Assembly (NCBI RefSeq): GCF_043195125.1
Contig: NZ_JBAFWR010000012.1
DNA from: NCEH01 sp043195125
Lineage (GTDB): Bacteria; Pseudomonadota; Alphaproteobacteria; Rhizobiales; Xanthobacteraceae
DNA length: 64,000 nucleotides
Strand: one strand, 5' to 3'
Numbering within the stretch: position 1 is the first letter of the stretch; each line of letters opens with the position of its first letter. The position numbers and the translations under genes are program-made. The notes under the pieces were generated by a model that ran no database searches, was not told the DNA's origin, and saw only the letters and a program-made list of their open reading frames with translations. This document shows positions 7,794 to 16,527 of this stretch, in pieces.

Positions 7794-8950
7794 GCCCAGG
7801 CCGCCTGATAGATGGCCAGCGCATCCGCCTCGTGCACGGGGCGGGGATTGTTCACCAGGAGGCGGCTCTGCTTCATGGCATCGGCCGCCAGCATGGGCAA
7901 ATGGTGTTCCGGCACGTTCACTTCCCTCAGGCAACGGGGCAGGCCGAGATCCAGGGAGAGCGCGGCCAGCCGCTCGACAAAACGTTCCGCCACCTGCGCG
8001 TCCGTGCCCGCACCGATGTCGGGAAAGGCGATGGGCGCGATCTGCGCATAGGCGCTTGCGGCGGCCGGCAGGTTGAAGCGCAGCACGTGCGGCAGCACAA
8101 GGGCATTGGTGAGCCCGTGCGGCAGATGGTAATGGCCGCCGAGCGGATAGGCGAGCGCATGCACCGCCGCCACCGGCGAATTGGCGAACGCCTGCCCCGC
8201 CAGCAGCGAGCCGAGCAGCATGGCCTCGCGCGCCGGCCGGTCGGTGCCCTGGTGCACGGCGGTGCGGATATTCGCCCCCAGCAGCCGCAGGGCTTCCTTG
8301 GCGAGGCCGCGCGAGATGGGATTGTTGTTGGGGCTCGCCGAGGCATAGGCCTCGATGGCATGGACCATGGCGTCCACGCCGGTCGCCGCCGTCACATGGG
8401 CCGGTAGGCCGAGCGTGAGGTCGGCGTCCAGCAGCGCGATATCGGGGATCAGGCAAGGCGAGACCACGCCCTTCTTCACCGTCTCCCCCGTGGTGACGAT
8501 GGAGATGGGCGTGACTTCCGAGCCGGTGCCGGCGGTGGTGGGCACCAGGATCAGCGGCAGGCGCGGTCCCTTGGCGATGCCGACGCCGTAGATTTCTGTC
8601 AGCGCCTCCTGGCCCAGCGCGAGCAGCGCCACCAGCTTGGCCACGTCCAGCGAGGAGCCGCCGCCGAGCCCGAGCACGCCTTGCGCGCCCATGGCGACGG
8701 CTTCGGACGTGGCGGCGAACACCACGTCCTCCGGTGGGTCGGCCACAACCTGGTCGAAGATGCGGTGGGCGATTTCCGCCGCGCGCAGGGCTTCCAGCGT
8801 CGGCGCCAGAAGGCCCGCCTTGACGATGCCGGGATCGGTGACGATCAGGATGCGCGAGACCCCCCGCGCCGCGAACAGATCGCCCACCCGCAGTGCCGCG
8901 CCGCTGGCGCACACGATGCTCGGCGTGGTGTTGAACACGAACCCGGACAT
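7790..8950 (-). CDS. Iron-containing alcohol dehydrogenase family protein
   Basis: 386 residues, typical of group III (iron-dependent) alcohol dehydrogenases. Seen motifs: the NAD-binding GGGSSLDVAK, PTTAGTGSE, and the metal ligands in GVDAMVHAIEAY and in HALAYPLGGHYHLPHG. Family members oxidise alcohols or reduce aldehydes, maleylacetate or 4-hydroxybutyrate; the sequence does not settle which. The stop codon overlaps the start of the thioesterase gene. The region upstream (8951-8990) is only 40 bases, so the methyltransferase gene above it may share the transcript. Confidence 0.9.
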   Translation of the reverse strand: MSGFVFNTTPSIVCASGAALRVGDLFAARGVSRILIVTDPGIVKAGLLAPTLEALRAAEIAHRIFDQVVADPPEDVVFAATSEAVAMGAQGVLGLGGGSSLDVAKLVALLALGQEALTEIYGVGIAKGPRLPLILVPTTAGTGSEVTPISIVTTGETVKKGVVSPCLIPDIALLDADLTLGLPAHVTAATGVDAMVHAIEAYASASPNNNPISRGLAKEALRLLGANIRTAVHQGTDRPAREAMLLGSLLAGQAFANSPVAAVHALAYPLGGHYHLPHGLTNALVLPHVLRFNLPAAASAYAQIAPIAFPDIGAGTDAQVAERFVERLAALSLDLGLPRCLREVNVPEHHLPMLAADAMKQSRLLVNNPRPVHEADALAIYQAAWA

Positions 8951-8990
8951 GGCTCCCCCTCAGATGTTCGCGCGGGACGCGAAACGCGGT

Positions 8991-9902
8991 CTATTCTGGC
9001 TGTTCCGGCCCGGCCGGGGAATCCCCCGCTGTCTTCACTTCCTTCGTTCCGAGCGCGTCGGCGAGGCGCATGCGGGCGGAGCCGGGGCGCAGCGGCTTCT
9101 GCTGGCTCTCGTGCGGCGCCCAGCCCGACAGCCAGACGATTTCGAAGGTGGCGCGCACCCGTCCGTCCGCATCGGCGAACCGTTCCGCATAAACCTCCGC
9201 CGCCCGCAGCAAAGTGCCGCGGCGCAGCGGCACGCGCCGGCGCTCGGCGAGCACATTGCCCGCCCCCATGCGGCGCAGATCGGCGAACAAGGTGAAGGGA
9301 GAGGCATAGCGCACGCTCACGCGGTCCACGTCCGTCACCGGCAGGGCAAAGCCCGCCCTTTGCAGCAGCGCGCCCATGTCGCGCACATCGGCGAACGGCG
9401 CGACGCGGGGCGAAAGGCCGCCCGTGGTCTCGCTCTCCGCGACGGCGAAGGCTTCGCGCAGTTCGGCCAGGCTCGACCCGCCGACGAGGGCTGCGATGAA
9501 CAGGCCATCCGGCTTCAGGGCGCGGCGGATCTGGGCGAGAGCGCCGGGCAGATCGTTCACATATTGCAGCGAGAGCGCGGAGACGATGAGATCCAGCGCG
9601 CCTTCCGCGAACGGCAGCGCCTCCTCGTCCGCCACCACGGCGGGAAAGGCGGGGCGCGCCGGCGCGAGGGGCGCCGCGCGGAACACGGTGTCGATGCCGG
9701 GATGGCGTGCCAGCGTCTCGGCGACGGCATCGGTAGCGCTGCCGAGATCGAGCGCGCGGGGAAAATCGCGCTTCACCGCCAGCAGGCGGTCGCCGACATC
9801 CTCGGCCACGCGATCCAGCAGGAAATCCGCCGGGCCAAGCGTGGCGGCACGGGCGAGGCGGCGGCGCAGCAAGGGCCGGTCGAAGACGAGAGGGCTGCTC
9901 AT
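8991..9902 (-). CDS. Class I SAM-dependent methyltransferase (BioC/NDUFAF5-like)
   Basis: About 303 residues. The N-terminal MSSPLVFDRPLLRRRLARA and the spacing of the SAM motifs (ALDLGSATD as motif I, DLIVSALSLQYVNDLP as the post-II region) match the alphaproteobacterial family that includes the mitochondrial complex I assembly factor NDUFAF5. Human NDUFAF5 hydroxylates an arginine of NDUFS7; the bacterial role is not established. Motif I (DLGSAT) departs from the common DLGxGxG. In-frame ATGs also occur at 9911 and 9926; none has a good ribosome site, and 9902 best fits the domain. Confidence 0.8.
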   Translation of the reverse strand: MSSPLVFDRPLLRRRLARAATLGPADFLLDRVAEDVGDRLLAVKRDFPRALDLGSATDAVAETLARHPGIDTVFRAAPLAPARPAFPAVVADEEALPFAEGALDLIVSALSLQYVNDLPGALAQIRRALKPDGLFIAALVGGSSLAELREAFAVAESETTGGLSPRVAPFADVRDMGALLQRAGFALPVTDVDRVSVRYASPFTLFADLRRMGAGNVLAERRRVPLRRGTLLRAAEVYAERFADADGRVRATFEIVWLSGWAPHESQQKPLRPGSARMRLADALGTKEVKTAGDSPAGPEQPE

Positions 9903-9945
9903 GGGCGCCATATAAGCGCGCACCATGCGGCTTGCACAGGCCGGG

Positions 9946-10311
9946 TCATTCGCACACCGACAGGGTCACCGGGTCGGCGCTCTCCGGCAGCAGCGCGCCC
10001 ATGGGCCGGCAGGTGCCTTCGATGCAGACGCGGTAATCCGCCGTCGCACCCGAGCGGCGCATAACGATCTGCTTCTGCGGCGCCAGCGTGGGATGGGCGA
10101 CATAGCGCCCGTCCTTCAGCACCGCCCCTTCGGGCGGTTCCATGCCCGCGCCGGAGCCCTCCAGCCGCATCTCGGTGAGCACCAGGCCGGCGGGCGTTGC
10201 CCGCCAGTCCTCCTCCCATGAGGTCTTCTGCACCGAATGGGTCCAGGCGAGGGTGATCATGGCGGCAAGGCGCAGCGTGACCCCGCCCCCGGCGAGACAG
10301 ATCAGGCTCAC
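9946..10311 (-). CDS. DUF1850 protein linked to the TRAP transporter
   Basis: 121 residues of the DUF1850 family. A short N-terminal hydrophobic stretch (about 1-20) probably exports or anchors it; the core includes TLAWTHSVQKTSWEEDW and the pair of cysteines in CIEGTC, which could form a disulphide outside the cytoplasm. The family is known mainly from its position next to TAXI-type TRAP transporters. The GTG start overlaps the TGA of the permease gene (GTGA), so translation is coupled and the product is likely made in equal amount with the permease. Function unknown; an accessory periplasmic subunit is my inference. Confidence 0.85.
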   Translation of the reverse strand: MSLICLAGGGVTLRLAAMITLAWTHSVQKTSWEEDWRATPAGLVLTEMRLEGSGAGMEPPEGAVLKDGRYVAHPTLAPQKQIVMRRSGATADYRVCIEGTCRPMGALLPESADPVTLSVCE

Positions 10312-12428
10312 GCCGTTCGCGCCGGTGCGTTCCGCACCTGGATCAGATGCCACGCGAGGAACGCCACCAGCAGCGCGAAGGCCGCGATGTCCGACAGGGG
10401 CACCGAGGCGACGAAAAGCAGGGCCGCGATCCCCGCCACCACCCGTTCGAGGATCGATAGGGGCCCGAACAGCCAGCCGATGGCCACCGCGCCCAGCAGG
10501 CCGATGACGATGCTGGCCTTGAAGAACACATAGGCCACCTCGACCCAATAGCCGTATTGGGCGGCGATTTCCCCGCCCTGTTGAAGCATCAGGGTGGGCT
10601 CGTAGACCGCCATGACGGGGATGAGGAAGCCCGCCAGCGCGATGCGGCACGCCTGCCAGCCGATGGCGTCGGGCGAGGCTTTCGCGATCGGCGCGGCGGC
10701 GAGGGCGGCAAGCGCCACCGGAGGGGTGAGGTCGGCGATGATGCCGTAATAAAATACGAACATGTGGCTGACGATCAGCGGCACGCCGAGCGTGAGCAGG
10801 GCCGGCGCGGCCAGCGAGGCGGTGATGATATAGGTGGGAATGGTGGGAATGCCGGTGCCGAGAACGATGCTGGTGACGATGGTCAGCAGCAGCGAGAGCC
10901 AGAGCGTGTCCTTGCCGATGGACACCACCCATCCGCCGAAGATGGTGGCGGAGCCGGTGAGGGTGAGCACGCCGATGACCGTACCGACGATGGCGCAGGC
11001 CATGCCCACGGGCAGCGCCTGCCGCGCGCCTTCCGCCAGCCCGTCGCGGCACAGCACGAGCGTTGCCCGCCCGCCCCGGGTGATGAGGTTGCCAAACACC
11101 AGCACCAGTACCAGGCCGACGATGACCATCACGCCGAATTCGAAGAAGGCCGCGCACACGAGCCCGAGCGCAATCCAGAAGGCAAGTCGGATCAGCGGCC
11201 GCGAGGTTTCGCTGGAAAGGCTCTGGCCAAGGATCAGCACCACGGTCAACGCCAGGCCCACGGCGCCGGCGAACAGCGGCGTGTACCCGGCGAACAGCAG
11301 ATAGACCAGGACGATCAGCGGCAGCAGCAGGTACCAGCCCTTGCGCAGGGCCGGCAGCATCAGGGGCACCTTGTCCTTGGGAATGCCCATCAGGCCGCGC
11401 TTGCCGGCCTCCAGATGCACCATCCAGAAGGCGGAGGCGAAATAGAGAATGGCGGGGATGATCGCAGCCTTGACGATGGTGGCGTAGGGCACGCCGATGG
11501 TCTCGGCCATGATGAAGGCGACGGCGCCCATGACCGGCGGCATGATCTGCCCGCCCATGGAGGCGGTGGCCTCCACCCCGCCGGCGAACGACGCGCTGTA
11601 GCCGAAGCGCTTCATCAGCGGGATGGTGAACTGGCCGACGGTGACCACATTGGCCACGCCCGAGCCGGAAATGGTGCCCATGAGCGCGGAGGAGAACACC
11701 GCCACCTTCGCCGGTCCGCCGCGGGCGCGGCCGAACAGGCCGAGCGCGAGATCATTGAACAATTGGATCATGCCGGCCCGTTCCAGGAACGTGCCGAACA
11801 GGACGAACAGGAAAATGTAGGTGGCCGAGACCGCGATCGGCACGCCATAGATGCCCTCGGTGCCGAACGACATCTGCTCGACGATCTGCTCCAGCGAATA
11901 GCCGCGATGGTCGAGCGGGGCGGGCAGATATTGACCGAACAGGCCATAGGCCAGGAAGCCGCCGCAGATCAGCGGCAGGGCGGGCCCCATCATTTGCCAG
12001 GAGACGGCGAACACCACCACAATCAGGGCGATGCCCATGATGAAATCGGCGCCGGAGAGATCCCCGGCCCGCAGGATCAGGTCGTTATAGAAGATCCATT
12101 GATAGAGCCCGGTCGCGAAGCCGAGGAGGCCGACGCCCCAGCCGAGTGCGAGCGTGAGCTTGGAGGTGCTGCGGTGATTGGCAATAAGGGCCGCAGAGAT
12201 CAGGCACAGGAAGCCCACATGCAGGCCGCGGATCACCTGGCTCGGCAGGATGGCATAGGTGGAGACGAACAATTGGTAGGCGGAAAAGGCGATGGCGATC
12301 CAGAACAGGATCTGCCCCTTGAGCCCTTGGCCAAACCCCGGGGGCAGGCCGTGCTCCATGTCGTCGATGGGCGCGAAAGTCTGCGGTGGCGTGACATCGG
12401 CATCGGCGGATAGGCTCGGCGCGCTCAT
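10308..12428 (-). CDS. TRAP transporter fused permease (4TM/12TM, TAXI type)
   Basis: 706 residues in one chain that joins the small (4-TM) and large (12-TM) TRAP membrane subunits. The membrane part starts near residue 40; the large-subunit signature FLERAGMIQLFNDLALGLFG and the GSGVANVVTVG and ASMGGQIMPPVMGA loops are clear. It drives sodium- or proton-coupled uptake of an organic acid delivered by the periplasmic binding protein encoded just upstream. I chose the ATG at 12428, nine bases after a GGAG; a GTG at 12434 is too close to it. DUF1850 follows with a 4-base overlap. Confidence 0.93.
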   Translation of the reverse strand: MSAPSLSADADVTPPQTFAPIDDMEHGLPPGFGQGLKGQILFWIAIAFSAYQLFVSTYAILPSQVIRGLHVGFLCLISAALIANHRSTSKLTLALGWGVGLLGFATGLYQWIFYNDLILRAGDLSGADFIMGIALIVVVFAVSWQMMGPALPLICGGFLAYGLFGQYLPAPLDHRGYSLEQIVEQMSFGTEGIYGVPIAVSATYIFLFVLFGTFLERAGMIQLFNDLALGLFGRARGGPAKVAVFSSALMGTISGSGVANVVTVGQFTIPLMKRFGYSASFAGGVEATASMGGQIMPPVMGAVAFIMAETIGVPYATIVKAAIIPAILYFASAFWMVHLEAGKRGLMGIPKDKVPLMLPALRKGWYLLLPLIVLVYLLFAGYTPLFAGAVGLALTVVLILGQSLSSETSRPLIRLAFWIALGLVCAAFFEFGVMVIVGLVLVLVFGNLITRGGRATLVLCRDGLAEGARQALPVGMACAIVGTVIGVLTLTGSATIFGGWVVSIGKDTLWLSLLLTIVTSIVLGTGIPTIPTYIITASLAAPALLTLGVPLIVSHMFVFYYGIIADLTPPVALAALAAAPIAKASPDAIGWQACRIALAGFLIPVMAVYEPTLMLQQGGEIAAQYGYWVEVAYVFFKASIVIGLLGAVAIGWLFGPLSILERVVAGIAALLFVASVPLSDIAAFALLVAFLAWHLIQVRNAPARTA

Positions 12429-12519
12429 CTTCACTCGCTCCAGAATCGCTGGCTCGGGATCGTCCGGGCCGCACCGGCCGGCGGGTCTTTGCCCATGCGG
12501 CAGGCGGCGGGAATGGGAA

Positions 12520-12546
12520 ACGGGCGCACCGCAAGGGTGCGCCCGT
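12520..12546. terminator. Stem-loop between TRAP binding protein and permease genes
   Basis: An 11-bp perfect stem (ACGGGCGCACC with its complement) around a five-base loop, 20 bases after the binding-protein stop on the minus strand and followed there by TTTCCC. Such a structure commonly lowers permease expression relative to the abundant binding protein or protects the upstream message. Confidence 0.6.
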
Positions 12547-12566
12547 TCACGTCATCTTCCCAAAGG

Positions 12567-13511
12567 TCAGGGCGAAACGCCCTTTTCCTTGAAGTACTTT
12601 TCCGCACCCGGGTGGAACGGCACCGGCGAGCCCTTCATGGCGCCCTGCAGCGAAATGGCCTTGGCGGCGGCATGGGCGGCCTGGAGGTCCGGCAGATTCT
12701 CGAAGATCGCCTTGGTCATGGCATAGACGTCGGCGTCCTTCATGTCCTCGCGCACGACGAGGAAGTTCGGCACCGCGGCGGTGGCGACGTCCTTGTCCTG
12801 GCCGGTGTAGGTGCCGGCGGGGATCACCGTCTTCAGATAGGGCGTGCCCACCTTGTCCACGACGGCGTTGGGAATCTCCACCACGTTGATCTCGACCGCG
12901 GTGGCGAGGTCCTTGATGGAGGACACGCCGAGGCCGGCCGACTGCAAGGTGGCGTCGAGCTGGCGATTCTTCATCAGCTCCACCGATTCCGCGAAGGGGA
13001 GATATTCCACCTTGCCGAGGTCTTCATATTTGAGGCCGGCGGCATTGAGGATCGCGCGGGCATTCAATTCGGTGCCGGATTTCGGCGCGCCGACCGAGAG
13101 GCGCTTGCCCTTCAGGTCCGCGAGCGTCTTGATGCCGCTGTCCTTGGACGCGACGATCTGGATGTAGTTGGGATAGATCGCGGCGAGGGCGCGCACCTTC
13201 TTGAGCGGCGCCTTGAAGCCGGCCTCTTCCTTGCCGGCCCAGCCGTCGGCGAGGCTGTCGGCGAGAGTGAAAGCGATCTCGCCCTTGCCCTGCTGGATCA
13301 GGATGAGATTTTCCACCGACGCCTTGGTGGCCTGCACGGAGGGGCGGACGTCCGGCACCTTGCTCGACAGGATATTCGAAATGGCGACGCCCATCGGATA
13401 ATAGACGCCCGAGGTGCCGCCGGTGAGGATGTTGACGAATTCCGCCGCCTGCGAGGCCATGGGCGCGCAGGCCAGCGCGACCGACAGGGCAACCATCTTC
13501 AGCCTTTTCAT
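12567..13511 (-). CDS. TAXI family TRAP transporter solute-binding protein
   Basis: 314 residues. A classical signal peptide (residues 1-22, cleavage after SQA before AEF) sends it to the periplasm. The mature start FVNILTGGTSGVYYPMG is the TAXI-family signature (TGGxxGxYYP). It captures the substrate and hands it to the fused permease encoded downstream. The ATG at 13511 is preceded by GGAGGAG at ideal spacing, which also rules out the longer reading from 13538. The divergent glycerate kinase gene suggests a small hydroxy or keto acid as substrate, but TAXI proteins are also known for glutamate and other dicarboxylates. Confidence 0.93.
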   Translation of the reverse strand: MKRLKMVALSVALACAPMASQAAEFVNILTGGTSGVYYPMGVAISNILSSKVPDVRPSVQATKASVENLILIQQGKGEIAFTLADSLADGWAGKEEAGFKAPLKKVRALAAIYPNYIQIVASKDSGIKTLADLKGKRLSVGAPKSGTELNARAILNAAGLKYEDLGKVEYLPFAESVELMKNRQLDATLQSAGLGVSSIKDLATAVEINVVEIPNAVVDKVGTPYLKTVIPAGTYTGQDKDVATAAVPNFLVVREDMKDADVYAMTKAIFENLPDLQAAHAAAKAISLQGAMKGSPVPFHPGAEKYFKEKGVSP

Positions 13512-13770
13512 GAACGCTCCTCCGATATCATTTGGCATTTTTCCGAAAGGCTAACGCCTTCGACGGCAAAGGCCACCTGCTTTCTTGCGGCTGAGACGAA
13601 AGTCTAAACCGCCTACCCTGGTCCCGACCCGCCTGCGAACCGCGTTTTCACGGGCGCGGGCCATTGATCCCGGCGTTTCGGGGCGCTAGTGACGGGGTGA
13701 AATAATGAATCCCACAAGCCCTAAGGGCGCGGGATGCCGCCCTCCCGTGCGGAGGGCAAAGGGAGCGCTC

Positions 13771-15015
13771 ATGCCATCCGACAAGGAAATCCTCCTCGCC
13801 CTGTTCGAGACCGCGCTCGCGGCCGCCGTGCCGGAGGGCAAGTTCGAGGGGCGGCTGCCGGAGCCGCCGAAGGGGCGCACCATCGTCATCGGCGCCGGCA
13901 AGGCCTCCGCCCGCATGGCGCGCGCGTTCGAGGACGCCTGGCAGAAGCCCTGCGAGGGGCTGATCGTGACGCGCTATAGCCATGGCTGCGAAACCCGCCA
14001 GATCGAGATCGTCGAGGCCGCCCACCCGGTGCCCGACGCGGCCGGACTGAAGGCGGCGCAGCGCATCCTGGAACTCGCCCGCTCCGCCGGGCCGGACGAT
14101 CTCGTGATCTGCCTGATGTCGGGCGGCGCCTCCTCGCTCCTCACCCTTCCGGCGGAGGGCATGACGCTTGAGGACAAGCAGGCGCTCAACAAGGCCCTGC
14201 TGCGGTCCGGCGCGCCCATCGGCATCATGAACCAGGTGCGCAAATCCATGTCGGCCATCAAGGGCGGGCGCCTCGCGGCGGCCATCGCCCCGGCCCGCTG
14301 CGTCACCTATCTCATCTCGGACGTGCCGGGCGACGATCCCCGCTCCATCGGTTCCGGCCCCACCATTCCGGAAAAGTCCGATCCCGAGGCGGTGCTTGCC
14401 CTGATGCGGGCCTATCAGGTGCCGGTGAGCCCGCAGATGGAGGCCGTCATCCGCGCCAATACCGTCTCCGGCGACGCCCTGCCGGGGCAGGAAGTTCATA
14501 TGATCGCCACCCCCATGATGGCGCTGCACGCGGCACGGGAGAAGGCGAAGGCGTTTGGCCTTTCGACGGTCATCCTCGGCGATGCCATTGAGGGCGAGGC
14601 GCGCGAGGCGGCCACCGTGTTCGCCGGCATCTCGTTCAGCGCGGCGACCCACGGCGAACCGGCCAAGGCGCCCTGCGTGCTGCTGTCCGGCGGCGAGACC
14701 ACGGTGACGGTGCGCGGCAAGGGACGGGGCGGGCGCAACGTGGAATTCCTGCTCGCCCTCGCCATCGCGCTGAAGGAAGCGAAGGGCATTTCCGCCATCG
14801 CCTGCGATACCGACGGGGTGGACGGCACCGAGGACAATGCGGGCGCCTGGTTCGACGACCAGATCCTGGCGCAGGCGCGGGCGGCCGGCGTTTCGGCGGC
14901 GGATCTCCTCGCCAATAACGACGGCTACAGCTTCTTCGAGAAGCTGGACCGGCTCGTCGTCACGGGTCCGACCTTGACCAATGTGAATGATTTCCGCGCC
15001 ATCCTGGTCCGCTAA
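13771..15015 (+). CDS. Glycerate 2-kinase (MOFRL family)
   Basis: 414 residues, the GckA/TtuD type. It phosphorylates D-glycerate with ATP to 2-phosphoglycerate. The N-terminal DUF4147 domain holds the nucleotide site GAGKASARMA and the SGGASSL loop; the MOFRL domain is C-terminal (from about 295), with LLSGGETTVTV and DTDGVDGTEDNAGA. The start at 13771 has AAAGGGAG five bases upstream; 22 in-frame residues before it look non-coding. It is divergent from the TRAP binding-protein gene, with 259 bases between. In methylotrophs and serine-cycle bacteria this enzyme closes glyoxylate or glycerate use. Confidence 0.92.
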   Translation: MPSDKEILLALFETALAAAVPEGKFEGRLPEPPKGRTIVIGAGKASARMARAFEDAWQKPCEGLIVTRYSHGCETRQIEIVEAAHPVPDAAGLKAAQRILELARSAGPDDLVICLMSGGASSLLTLPAEGMTLEDKQALNKALLRSGAPIGIMNQVRKSMSAIKGGRLAAAIAPARCVTYLISDVPGDDPRSIGSGPTIPEKSDPEAVLALMRAYQVPVSPQMEAVIRANTVSGDALPGQEVHMIATPMMALHAAREKAKAFGLSTVILGDAIEGEAREAATVFAGISFSAATHGEPAKAPCVLLSGGETTVTVRGKGRGGRNVEFLLALAIALKEAKGISAIACDTDGVDGTEDNAGAWFDDQILAQARAAGVSAADLLANNDGYSFFEKLDRLVVTGPTLTNVNDFRAILVR

Positions 15016-15101
15016 AATTAGGTAACCAAGCCTGTTATTGCTGCGACGCAGCAGCGTTGCGTCCGCCGCATGGCGCGCGGAAATTGAGCTGAGTCAAATC
15101 A

Positions 15102-15126
15102 CTAGCCCCTCTTTCCAGGGGGTTAG
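15102..15126. other. Imperfect inverted repeat upstream of the acetyltransferase gene
   Basis: CTAGCCCC and GGGGTTAG (one G-T pair) around a short loop, 90 bases past the glycerate kinase stop. It may end that transcript or act as an operator for the next gene; no T-run follows. Confidence 0.3.
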
Positions 15127-15162
15127 CGTGGGCTTGACTTATGGCTTGATGGGTCAATGTCC

Positions 15163-15190
15163 TTGACCTTTGCTGCGTTGCACATAGATT
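15163..15190 (+). promoter_or_regulatory. Candidate sigma-70 promoter of the acetyltransferase gene
   Basis: TTGACC and TAGATT with a 16-base spacer, start site near 15197, about 40 bases before the ATG. The upstream sequence contains further TTGAC copies (15134, 15144 area), so the true -35 is uncertain. Confidence 0.4.
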
Positions 15191-15237
15191 GCGGGTGGAG
15201 GAACCGGGGGGTCCGGACCATAGGTCAGGAGACCACC

Positions 15238-15843
15238 ATGAACGATCAGGCCGCGCCTGGAATCATTCGCAAGCTCTGGCCCGCCGAGGCCCAGCTGTTT
15301 CGCGAACATCTTCTCCGCCTGGATAAGGAGAGCCGGCGCAATCGTTTCGGCTCGGCCGTCTCCGAATCCTTCATCGAGCATTATGCCGAGCGCGTCTTCC
15401 GGTCTGGCGCGGTAATCCATGGCTGTTTCGTGGATGGGGTGCTGCGGGCGGCGGCGGAGCTTTATCCCTTCTCCGGCGTGCTGCCGCGCGAGGCCGAGGC
15501 GGCCTTCAGCGTGGAGAGCGCATTCCAGAACGGCGGGTTCGGCACGCATTTGATGGAGCGCACCATCCTTACCGCGCGCAATCGCGGCATTCGCACGCTC
15601 TATATGAACTGCCTCGCCCACAATCGCCGCATGCAGCAGATCGCGCGCAAGTTCGACGCCGACCTGAAGTTCGAGTCCGACGAGGTGGTCGCGCAGCTGA
15701 ACGCGCCTTATCCCACACCGCTGTCCCTGGCGCGGGAGGCGGCGGCGGATGCCCAGGGCGTCTCGCGCACCCTCTTCCAGGCCCAGGTGCGGGCGACCGG
15801 CCGCGTGATCGACCTGCTGCTTCCCAGCTCGCGCGCCGCCTGA
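15238..15843 (+). CDS. GNAT family N-acetyltransferase
   Basis: 201 residues with a single GNAT fold. The acetyl-CoA loop is readable as QNGGFGTHLMERT (about 99-111, close to Q/RxxGxG/A) and is followed by the C-terminal ARNRGIRTLYMNCLAHNRRMQQIARKFD half-domain. The ATG at 15238 has AGGAG six bases upstream; the extra in-frame codons before it are not credible. Substrate unknown: it could be a small molecule or a protein N-terminus or lysine. It stands alone between glycerate kinase and a convergent SMR gene. Confidence 0.85.
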   Translation: MNDQAAPGIIRKLWPAEAQLFREHLLRLDKESRRNRFGSAVSESFIEHYAERVFRSGAVIHGCFVDGVLRAAAELYPFSGVLPREAEAAFSVESAFQNGGFGTHLMERTILTARNRGIRTLYMNCLAHNRRMQQIARKFDADLKFESDEVVAQLNAPYPTPLSLAREAAADAQGVSRTLFQAQVRATGRVIDLLLPSSRAA

Positions 15844-15874
15844 GGGCCCGCAGCGGCTCGTCCGTAAGGGACGC

Positions 15875-16204
15875 TTAGTGGGGCACGCTCTTGGAGAGCA
15901 GGTTCACCACCAGCACGCCGGCGATGATGAGGCCGAGGCCGATAACGGCGGGCAGGTCCAGCTTCTGCCCGTAGACCACAAGGCCGATGGCGGCCACCAA
16001 CACGATGCCCACGCCCGACCAGATGGCATAGGCGATGCCCACGGGCAGCACCTTCAAGGTGAGCGAGAGGCAATAGAAGGCGACTGCATAGCCGATCACC
16101 ACGATGACGGAGGGCACCGGCTTGCTGAAGCCCTCCGCTGCCTTGAGGGCGGAGGTGGCGATGACTTCCGCCGTGATGGCGATGAGGAGCAGCACGTAGG
16201 TCAT
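15875..16204 (-). CDS. Small multidrug resistance (SMR) transporter
   Basis: 109 residues, four membrane helices, the EmrE/QacE class. The essential glutamate is E13 in AEVIATSALKAAEGFS, and the signature helix YAIWSGVGIVLVA carries the conserved tryptophan. As an antiparallel dimer such proteins exchange protons for cationic hydrophobic compounds; guanidinium exporters of the Gdx class look similar, and the SAL rather than SxP pattern points to the EmrE side. The start at 16204 fits the family N-terminus exactly. Upstream lies the parS-containing region. Confidence 0.9.
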   Translation of the reverse strand: MTYVLLLIAITAEVIATSALKAAEGFSKPVPSVIVVIGYAVAFYCLSLTLKVLPVGIAYAIWSGVGIVLVAAIGLVVYGQKLDLPAVIGLGLIIAGVLVVNLLSKSVPH

Positions 16205-16336
16205 GAAGCGAGGTGAGCCCAGAGGCGATTCCGCGTCAATGCGGTTTTGCCTTTCGCGGCCGCGCGATACCGTCACAGCCTGCGGGCTGCGGAGCGCGTG
16301 CGGCGGTGGCGAACAGGCCCCGGCGGCCGGGCAAAA

Positions 16337-16352
16337 TGTTTCACGTGAAACA
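16337..16352. promoter_or_regulatory. parS centromere-like site (ParB binding site)
   Basis: A perfect 16-bp palindrome TGTTTCACGTGAAACA, identical to the alphaproteobacterial parS consensus. ParB loads at such sites as a CTP-dependent clamp and spreads, and with ParA segregates the chromosome origin. It lies between the SMR and dnaE2 genes with no coding function. Eight bases on (16359-16371) is CTTGTGAAACAAG, a small palindrome with the half-site GTGAAACA. parS sites cluster near oriC, so the window is probably origin-proximal (inference). Confidence 0.85.
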
Positions 16353-16445
16353 ATGGGCTTGTGAAACAAGGGTTTGGCGTGGACGAACATCGGTTTGAAG
16401 CGCGTTCTCCGCACTTTTACGGACGATGACACCGGCTTTTCGGGC

Positions 16446-16495
16446 GAATGTTCGGCACGCATGACTTCGCAGCCGCTGTAAAGCTCCGAACATTC
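16446..16495. repeat. 10-bp inverted repeat with 30-bp spacer
   Basis: GAATGTTCGG at 16446-16455 and its exact complement CCGAACATTC at 16486-16495. It lies about 240 bases upstream of the SMR gene and about 90 bases beyond dnaE2. It may be a pair of operator half-sites or the base of an RNA hairpin. Together with the parS site this describes the 382-base region 16205-16586, in which I see no gene. Confidence 0.6.
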
Positions 16496-16527
16496 CCCAA
16501 CGGCATTCACCTCCCACGCAGGCCCGT

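Noticed and set aside
15039..15053. TGCTGCG-A-CGCAGCA palindrome after glycerate kinase
   Set aside because: One-base loop in the full form and no T-run; too weak to call a terminator.
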